NCBI GenBank assembly: GCA_958299035.1
Contig: CATQJL010000316.1
Coordinates: 46,187,585-46,251,584, forward strand
Direction of reading: 5' to 3'
DNA from: Cylicocyclus nassatus
Taxonomy: Eukaryota > Nematoda > Chromadorea > Rhabditida > Strongylidae
DNA: 64,000 nt
Positions 52,289-60,089 of this stretch are shown here, one piece after another (the stretch's first letter is position 1; every line of letters begins with the position of its first letter). Both the position numbers and the translations under genes were made by a program. The notes under the pieces were generated by a model. That model was not told the DNA's origin, did not search any database, and saw only the letters and a list, made by a program, of their open reading frames with translations.

Positions 52289-54083
52289 TTGAGCTATGCC
52301 CTTACCTGCATTGATCGTCGAACTGTGAGCCTACAAACTCATGTCCTCATGACAATCGTTCAAAATTTCAATTTCACATATTCTGGCCAAATATCACCGC
52401 GAATGGCTGCAGATCACTCTGATTGCAGAAGTTATGTTTGTATGTAAATTGATAATTTTGATACAGCATATTCGCTTACCCCTATTCCAACTCTTACACT
52501 TGTAGCTCAAAGTTTGCAAAAAAAGTAGCTGTTTTTGAAGACTAATATTGTGTCCGTTGTCGGCACCCTCACTCCTACTTAAATCAATTCCCAGCCCGGT
52601 AGCTCAAAGTTTGCAAAAAACCGATAAATTGATATCGACCGATGACGAAATGTAGTCTACGAGAGCAGCTCGATCCAGTTGTGTGCGGAGTTTAGTCTTG
52701 GTCCAGAGATGCAATTCTGTTGGGAGCATACGCACGGACGCACAGACACGTGACAGACAGACATTCACGCACGTTTAGTATGTTAGAGATAAATAACAAT
52801 AACAGTTGAAATTTTAAAGTCTGTCATTCTCATCATAAAAATCATAGGCGTCTAAAGGATAAACGTAAACGATCGCCCCATTTCGTGCAGTTACACCACC
52901 GTGGGAGTACACACAACTTAGGGGTCGAGGTGCTCTCGTAGACTACATTTCGTCATCGGTCGATATCGATTTATCGGTTTTTTGCAAACTTTGAGCTACC
53001 GGCTGGAAATTGATTTAAGTGGGAGTGAGGGTGCCAACAACGGACACAATATTAGTCTTTAAAAACAGTTACCTTTTTTTTGCAAACTTTTGAGCTACAG
53101 GTGTAAGAGTTGGCATAGGGGGTAAGCAACTATGCTGTATTAAAATTATCAATTTACATATGTACAAACATGACTTCTGCAATCAGAGTGATCTGCAGCC
53201 ATTCGCGGTGATATTTGGCCAGAATATGTGACCTTGAAATTTTGAACGATTTTCAAGAGGACATGAGTTCGTAGGCTCACTCGGCGACCAATGCGGGTAA
53301 GGGCATAGCTTAAGCATGCTCTGAGAGTACTTTCTCCAGTGATTTCAAATTACAAAAAGGAGCAGATAATTTGTTCAACAGATATCCGAAAAGAGCAGAC
53401 AAATTTAGGAACTTGCATAGTGTCGCAGCATTCCTCTCAGCATAACCTTGCTAAAACAACTTACGCTGCACAAAGAGCACTATTTTCGTAATCAGCGAGT
53501 CCGAAAACCTCTATGGGCGAAGTTTCCGGTCAATCCTAGACCATCAATATTTCAGCTAAAATCCGTCGGCGAGTTTCGGCGAGCCTAGAACGAGAAAAAA
53601 TCAAAGGGCCCGAATTTCTTGGAAAACTTGCTCATAGAGGTTATCTACCGTGCTGATTACGAAAAACACACCTGCTTTGCAAAATAGCGTCTTACTGTAT
53701 GGCTACGGTAGCTAAAATTTGAGAGACATCGATTTTTTCAAAACCGGCCTATCTTTTTCTATGGCAAGGGATTCCTCCGCTAGTCGCTAGCGCATGAAAA
53801 TCTACTGGAACAGCTCTGCTGAATCATGTTAACTTAAATCTTCCATATGTGTTCTTCACTGAGTTACACCACTACGAATACCCATCCTCACATAAAATTC
53901 GAGCAGACTGAAAACGGAATAGTAAGAGAGTGTAGTCAGAAGATTCATCTTGATGAGCTGAACATCATGCTTTCTTCGGATTCTTATTTTATGCAATTTT
54001 AAGGAAGTTATGAAGAAAAAACAAAAAAACGCGGGTTGTCAGTTTTCGCGTTTTCTGTCGAATAATTAGTGTGGGTACTATAC

Positions 54084-55320
54084 TTATTGCTCAGTTACAA
54101 GCGATTATAATACAGTGTAAAAATAAAATGAGATGAGTGGAAAAGAGAAAGCAAACATTGGTGCGCAAGAAAAATTGGAGCTTTGTATGGATCTTGGACA
54201 AAGTGCCCGCTGACGCAGAACATGTCGACAAAATGAATTTTTTGAGGCTACGCAAAGAAATTCAAGCTGGGCCGGACTTGAAACTTCAACCTCTCAATAT
54301 GAAGTGAACCTCTTCCCCACTCCATCACTAGATCCAGTGTAGTTTCTCCGTTAAAGCAATTGAAGCGTTGTACATGATTCGATGGTAGGGTATGGATTAT
54401 CCGAACAATTGCTCCTTGGCAGTGTGCTGAGGTGCCGTAACGTCAACGTAGTTTCGCTTGAGCTGACCTAAAAAGACGGAGGTTTACTAATGGGTCTATG
54501 TCTTCTATTAAGGCTCTAGGTTTATAAATTATATCTATCAAGTCCTGCATTAATCTGTTTGAAACAATTTCTTTTGATAACTCTAAGGATCCAGGATGCA
54601 GGCTTGTTAGACACATGACCTCCTGCTCCATTGATTCTTCTTGTTTCTTTCCATCTCTAAATAGAATTAGAGGCGGCTTGAGCTCCCAACAAATGTTATG
54701 GACCTGAGATATGAACAAAAACTTGAGTCAATTGAAAATGAACATCTTTCCGTATTAAGCTTTTGCTTCAGAGGATGCTGATGAGGAGGTAGTCTGGACC
54801 TAACCCAGCCATTCCAGGCAAGCTGTATTTTGTCGCATTCGCCTTTAGAAGTTGATCTCAAATATATGTTCGTAATCTGCTAAGCTACTATTTAAGGGGA
54901 GCTTTCAGCGTCCGAAACTGCAAGATGTCAATTATTATGTAGAGCGTATTCCCCCAATATGTTCCAATAACTTATTTAAAATTTCGGTATGCTTCTTCTT
55001 TTCGCGCCCTGTGTCGTCTTTTCAATTTCTATTCATTGGAACAAAGTATTCTCACATCCAAAAACTCATGACTCATAATTCGCCTAACAGAAAACAGGTA
55101 TATACTTGAGATCAGCGTTTCAAGGCAAGTATGATAATAAACAGATTGTTAGGGATTAAGTTATGTCATGACCGCTCCCTCGTGAGCATCAATCGCCTTT
55201 TTTTCTAAAATCATTTACATTCTTGCTTCGGGATTTGGTCGATAATATAGCAACCCTAAGAATTTGAAGTGATGTATATGACTCATCTCACTATTAACAT
55301 ATTGTTTGTAGAGATATAAA
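54084..55320. other. Intergenic stretch with a weak coding-like segment
   Basis: Apart from the minus-strand segment described separately at 54443-54710, this is AT-rich DNA with no recognised gene or repeat. Confidence 0.5.
54443..54710 (-). pseudogene. Unrecognised coding-like segment, possibly an exon or gene relic
   Basis: On the minus strand an AG acceptor (CATATCTCAG) is followed by a frame of about 88 residues containing HNICWELKPPLILF, SKEIVSNRLMQDLIDIIYKP and DIDPLVNLRLFRSAQAKLR, then a stop. The residue pattern is soluble-protein-like. A second frame just upstream (54720-54861, DKIQLAWNGWVRSRLPPHQH) could be joined only through a weak 47-bp intron. I do not recognise the family, and chance is possible. 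Confidence 0.25.
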
Positions 55321-55981
55321 TACAGGGTGTCCCAAATAAATTATTAACACTATTTGCTCGTTAATAACTCCGTTGCTTTCATGTCTTTCGCCGAGCTTGA
55401 GGTACTATTCTGTAGAGCGAGGTTCAGCTTAGACTTGTAGCATGGAGCGAATCACCGATCTCTCTCCGTTACTGTAGGATTACGGTATGAAATTCTAGCA
55501 TGTGGATCCATTATGAGATATGCCATTTGCAAAATTTTTTTCAGAAAATCTAAAAAATCATGGACTAGGGTTTGCGCGCACGCTGATTCCACTATACAAC
55601 TTTTCACAAGTGCTTTTAGCTTCTTTGACGGTGTACTCACATTTCTGACAAATGCTGGAAATTCAGTTATTACGGTTTACCTGGGCCTTGGAAAGAAGCA
55701 TAACAGGAAAGTGGAAATTTCATGTTCGGAATCAGCGGCTTCCATTACTATGGTATAAGAGTTTTTGGCTTGTTTGGTTTAGTTCCGAGGAGAATACGGT
55801 CTCCAACGGCCTAAAATTTTTGTCGAAGTTAATACCGTAATTCTACAGTATAAAGAGCGGTCATACTGTACTAAGTTAAACCTCGCTCTATAAAATGGTG
55901 CCTCAAGCTCGGCAAAAGACATGAAAGCAAGGGACTTATGCACAATCAAACAGTGTTCACAATTTTTTGGGACACCATGTA
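55321..55981. mobile_element. 661-bp mariner-type palindromic element
   Basis: TA at both edges; ends CAGGGTGTCCCAAA and TTTGGGACACCATG are inverted. Inner arms match over GCTTTCATGTCTTT, GCCGAGCTTGAGG and TAGAGCGAGGTT. ACAGGGTGTCCCA-type ends are common in mariner-family elements (family knowledge). It is non-autonomous. Open frames within it are arm by-products. Confidence 0.8.
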
Positions 55982-56981
55982 TATAGCATGACTAAAGCCT
56001 TTTCTAATGCTGATTTCAATTGTGAAGTTCATTCAAAAGTAAAAAGTGCATAACAATGATAGAGTATGATATATAGCAGGAAATGTTTGAGTTGTACTTT
56101 TTCGTGCTATGACAACGAGTATTGGACATGTGTACAGCTTGTGAAAGTTAAGTGGAGAGTGAACATGAACTTACGCGCAATTACATAATACTTCATTCTG
56201 TAGATTCTTTATCAAAGTACTTGCATGAACGACGAAATTAATAATCACTTATTCATGACTACAATGATAGCAAACACCTCGTAGGAGAAGTAACTAGAAA
56301 TGATAACGGAAATTGAGTATGGAAGCTAATAGAATTACCTCAAAGCCAATGCGTTTTAGGGGTTTTACAAAAAAATGGCAAAAAGATGGAATGGACTAAA
56401 GTTGCTTAGGGTTGGAGCGGATTTGCTTATAAATCATGTATCACCTATAACCCCGTTGTTCGTCGTGTTGTACGACAGGTACCAGCGATGTTTCCATTCG
56501 TTCCTTTCGAGGACGGTTGTTCACCAGCGTCTCGCACCAGGAACATCCCTGCAACTTAGATGCTAACGATTGATACAAACGTGCTTTTCATGCGTGCTTG
56601 ACAAACCGTGCTATGTTGCTTGTGGTTGTTACTAACCGCTCCAATTAGGAAATAGAGAGCACTAAGTGAGTTGAAATAAAATAAGATGAGATAAAACAGA
56701 AAGTAATACGATTTTGAAAATAAAATGTGTGAAGTAGTCGTCCCACGGGAAGATCTCAACCAGATTTACAACCATATTCGGAAAGAGACTGAGCTTTGAC
56801 TTCGGAAAAGTCCAAATTGCATAGATTCAAAGTCTTCGCAAGCAGTATGCATGTGGAAATTCCTCCTAACTTGAGAAATGAGACATTCTCCAATTCATTA
56901 TATTATTAGACACTTGTGCAGATTGATTCTTGGCCGTTGTCCGACGATGTCAGCGGACATCGATACAGCCTTCATATCTTA
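55982..56981. other. Intergenic stretch
   Basis: AT-rich DNA with no recognised gene or repeat. Confidence 0.5.
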
Positions 56982-58206
56982 CAAGGGAAGGATACTGACT
57001 TAGATTCGCCTACTGAGATGATACACATACATTTGAAATCAGCTTGGAACGCTGATTCCAAATATGCTGTTCTTAGCTGCTTAGCATTATTCTGAAGCGA
57101 GTTATAGTCTCTTTTCTATGCAAAGTTTGCGTGCTCCTCGAGCTACGGATGACACGGTGTCGAGGTCTAGGTGGTTTTGCAATTGTATAACGCTCGCTTC
57201 CAAAATCGAAAGGATTAATCTGATGCTAGTTCAACATCCTAGCACTTTTTTTCGAGAAGATTCTTATGTATACGCCTTACGACATTCAGAATTTGTTAAT
57301 TACTCACAACGGCAAGCCCATAACTGGCTCCGGAGTAGTGCTAAGCAGCTAGGAACAACATATTTGAAATCAGCGTTCAAAGCTGATTCCAAATATATGT
57401 GTCTCATCCAGGGCCCGGCACGAGTCGGTTTCTGGCGTTTCTGAAAACGAAGTCTTCCATGATTTTCGGAAGTTTTACGAAGTCCCCTTTGACCTATTTG
57501 CTTAGGAGAAGATGAAAACAAGAAATAGTTACTAGTCTGAAAGATAAAACGTAGGATAAGAGTGAAAATCCAAATTGGAGCTGATTACGCATGCACAAGA
57601 GTTTGGGATTGGAGCGCGATATTTTACAAAGCGATATATGAGAAAATGAAGGCAAAAAACAAAGGAAAGGCAATGATATGAAAATGTTTTCATGCTCAGG
57701 GGTAGAATTTTGACCGGGGAATCCGTCCATGATAGAAAAATCCAAAACTTATGTGAAGTGACAGAAATATATGCTCCAGACGATCTCAGATCGTCTGGTG
57801 GCCGTCTGGAGACGATCTAATTTTGGAAAACGTATTACTTCACATAAGTTTTCAAACCTTTTTACATAATTCTTTTGCAAATAATTTTTAATGTATACAG
57901 TACAATTTTGGTGTCATATGACTTTGTGTGCACTGTAAACAAGCAATTTGTTTATTTTAGCCTTGCTTTCAAATTGCGCGCACTTTTCGCCATACACGAT
58001 AGAGCATGTCAATCGTGTGATAACCTGTCTGAAGAGCTTGTATTCGACTAAATGGCGCTTATTCTTGGTGCTGGGCCCCGAATCGTCAAAAACGATATCT
58101 CCTTTGCTTTTTGCTCCAAAAACGAAGTCCAGCTTGCTTCTAGACGATCTGTGCCGGGCCCTGGTCTCATCTCAAAAGGCGAATCTAAGTTAGTTTCCTT
58201 CCCTTG
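56982..58206. mobile_element. Composite foldback with CAAGGGAAGGAT-like termini
   Basis: The left end CAAGGGAAGGATACTGACTT then AGATTCGCC is mirrored at the right end by GGCGAATCTAAGTTAG then TTTCCTTCCCTTG. Inside, 57018-57113 and 57315-57410 are a second inverted pair (AAATCAGC, GCTGATTCCAAATATG, GCTGCTTAG). A third, GGGCCCGGCAC type, pairs 57411-57420 with 58151-58160. This suggests repeated insertion or rearrangement. Confidence 0.65.
57744..57852. repeat. 109-bp foldback
   Basis: AAAACTTATGTGAAGT at 57744-57759 is inverted at 57837-57852. The interior is a strong hairpin cluster of CCAGACGATCT and AGATCGTCTGG. It lies inside the 56982-58206 composite. Confidence 0.75.
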
Positions 58207-58229
58207 CTAGTAGTAATTGCTTTACTAAC

Positions 58230-58608
58230 TCAGACAGTCGAAGGGATACCTCCGGCGGGCATATTGCGCGAGTCTATTTGTTTACAAACATATGCCACTT
58301 CGCGCTCCGGAGCCCTGCCTTTTCACGCATTTTTGTGCTCCGGGGCTCTCCCAAAGGTGGCGCACCTCCGGAGCAGAGATTTGCGCGTCGCGGAGAGGGG
58401 TCCCATTCATTCACGGTGACGTCACGGTGACGTCACAAATCTCCGCGACGCGCAAATCTCTGCTCCGGAGGTGCGCCACTTTTGGGAGAGCCCCGGAGCA
58501 CAAAAATGCGTGAAATGGCAGGGCTCCGGAGCGCGAAGTCAATCCTCCGCTGGGGAAAGCCCGCGACCCTGCCACTTCTGCTCCGGAGGTATCCCATCGA
58601 CTGTCTGA
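58230..58608. mobile_element. 379-bp GC-rich palindrome with a TGACGTCA pair at its axis
   Basis: The ends TCAGACAGTCGAAGGGATAC and the inverse of TCAGACAGTCGATGGGATAC differ by one base. Arms of about 170 bp match through GCTCCGGAG, GCACAAAAATGCGTGAAA, CTCCCAAA, GGTGGCGCACCTCCGGAGC and AGAGATTTGCGCGTCGCGGA. The axis holds TGACGTCA at 58417-58424 and 58428-58435. It is GC-rich unlike its neighbours. Its right end abuts the next foldback. Confidence 0.85.
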
Positions 58609-59072
58609 CAAGGGAAGGATAGTTGGATGCCGCGGCCATTCCTGATGATTTGTATACCAAAAAATGCGCCTTCGAATGCAGATTCTGAATCTGTGCTCGA
58701 AATCTGCGAAACGATCTTTTGAAGAAAGTTATGAACTTTTTTCCTTGAAAATTTAGGCTACTTTTGGATAGTAAAAATCACCAGATTTGATCTAGTCTAC
58801 CGTTTGATGCTACTGAAGAAAATTTTAGACGTAGTAATATTTATTTAGACTATCTGGATCATACTCAGCATTTGGAAAAAAAAAGAAAATTTTTTTATTG
58901 ATGATTTTGACCCTCCGCAGGAACGCAATTTTTTTAATGAAAAAAATCATAACTCCATTCAACTTATCGTTTCGCAGATATGAAAGACAGTCTACGAACC
59001 AGTATTCAAAAGCGCATTTTTTGGTATACAAATCATTATGATTGGCTCTGGCATCCAAGTATCCTTCCCCTG
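58609..59072. mobile_element. 464-bp foldback with CAAGGGAAGGAT terminus
   Basis: The left end CAAGGGAAGGATAGTTGGAT is mirrored by ATCCAAGTATCCTTCCCCTG on the right. Arms continue through ATGATTTGTATACC, AAAAAATGCGC and ATCTGCGAAACGAT. The central part is AT-rich. No coding potential. Confidence 0.8.
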
Positions 59073-59989
59073 TGAGAAGCTGCTGTAGATGATAGTGATG
59101 CAGTGCATACTCCAGATAGTAAGGAGATATCAATGAATTTTCGCGTCCAACAAATTTTAAACTATGAGAGTGTGGTCGAGAGGATTTCCAACTTTTATCC
59201 CATTTTCAATGAGTTGATTTACTTATTATGGTACACTGATCTTGCGTAGTACATGACATGATTTTAGTAAAATTTAGTACTGACAAAGGAAAAAGACAAA
59301 AAATGACAATTACAAAACATAGCAAAGTAATGACAACTAATGTGATAATATAGAACCTCAAACTGTCTTTGGTGCTCCGATATTGGACTGAGTAGAAAAT
59401 TGAATTGAACTTCGTTCTTTCAATGTTGAATTTATTCGCTTAAACATTCGTTATGAGAGACATCTGAGTTTGTCTCTCTGTTTGAAAGGTTTCTCGGTAA
59501 TCAGAGAAACTTTCCATGGTACACATGATCGAATTATTTATAGAGAAGCTCGACTTTTCACAGCTACTCACGACGGAACACACTTGGTAGGAGTGAACTA
59601 GACCGAATCTATAATTATGCGTTCAAGCTATACAATACTGACGTCCAACAGAAGATGACAAACGTTTAAGTATTTTCACCGCTTGTATCGGACGCTGCAT
59701 TTGTTGGCACAACGCTCACGAAATATAATAAATACAATAGATTAACAATGAGAAGAAAACATGACATACACGGGTGTACGAAGCGCGGAATGTTGAGTAC
59801 AATTGTCAATATAATCTGCCAGATCTCTGTGAACAATGAAAAGAGAACACTGTCGCTTGCGAAAGCAAAAATCGGAATGATTGGTGGAAACCCGATTTAC
59901 AACGCAAGAAATCACTCGGGGACATCCATCTTTTAGAAGGCGAAGGAGGTTTGGGAAGTGTTAGAGGCTGAAGGAGGGCCAGAGCAAGG
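59073..59989 (-). other. Synaptotagmin 3' UTR and adjoining intergenic DNA
   Basis: From the stop at 59990 leftwards this holds the probable 3' UTR to about 59430, then AT-rich intergenic DNA to the foldback at 59072. A short hairpin lies near 59455-59515. No gene is recognised. Confidence 0.55.
59431..59436 (-). terminator. Candidate polyadenylation signal for the synaptotagmin gene
   Basis: TTTATT on the plus strand reads AATAAA on the minus strand, about 555 bases after the TAG. It would give a 3' UTR of roughly 570 bases. No better signal is seen between 59437 and 59989. Confidence 0.4.
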
Positions 59990-60089
59990 CTACTTCTTGT
60001 CCTTGTCACCTCCCTCTTCCTCAACTGGACCTAGCGTGTGCCATTGTGCGATAGGCCGTCGTGGTGAAGCTAACATATCCATCCAGTGC
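59990..60089 (-). CDS. snt-1: snt-1-like terminal coding exon: WHXL motif and stop
   Basis: The acceptor CACTTTCAG is followed by G (completing Arg), then [32 protein letters not shown] and TAG at 59992-59990. This is the near-invariant synaptotagmin C-terminus. The final acidic/lysine tail is short and lineage-specific. Confidence 0.93.

Larger units (their letters stand above)
50965..54083. mobile_element. Giant 3.1-kb palindromic (foldback) element
   Basis: The left arm is 50965-52676 and the right arm 52921-54083, separated by a loop of about 244 bp. After removing the 552-bp insertion (element plus TTAA copy) the left arm is 1,160 bp against 1,163 bp on the right. The arms are nearly identical, for example AATCGATGTCTCTC, CGAAACTCGCCGACGG, ATCACCGCGAATGGCTGCAG and GACGAAATGTAGTCTACGAG. 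The outer ends are TACAGTACTCACACTAATTA on the left and a near-copy inverted on the right, next to TA, which suggests a Tc1/mariner-like TA target. There is no transposase frame. Confidence 0.9.

Noticed and set aside
58292..58660. Repeated frames such as SGALPFHAFLCSGALPKVAHLR on both strands
   Set aside because: The same peptide appears on both strands because of the palindrome; not a gene.
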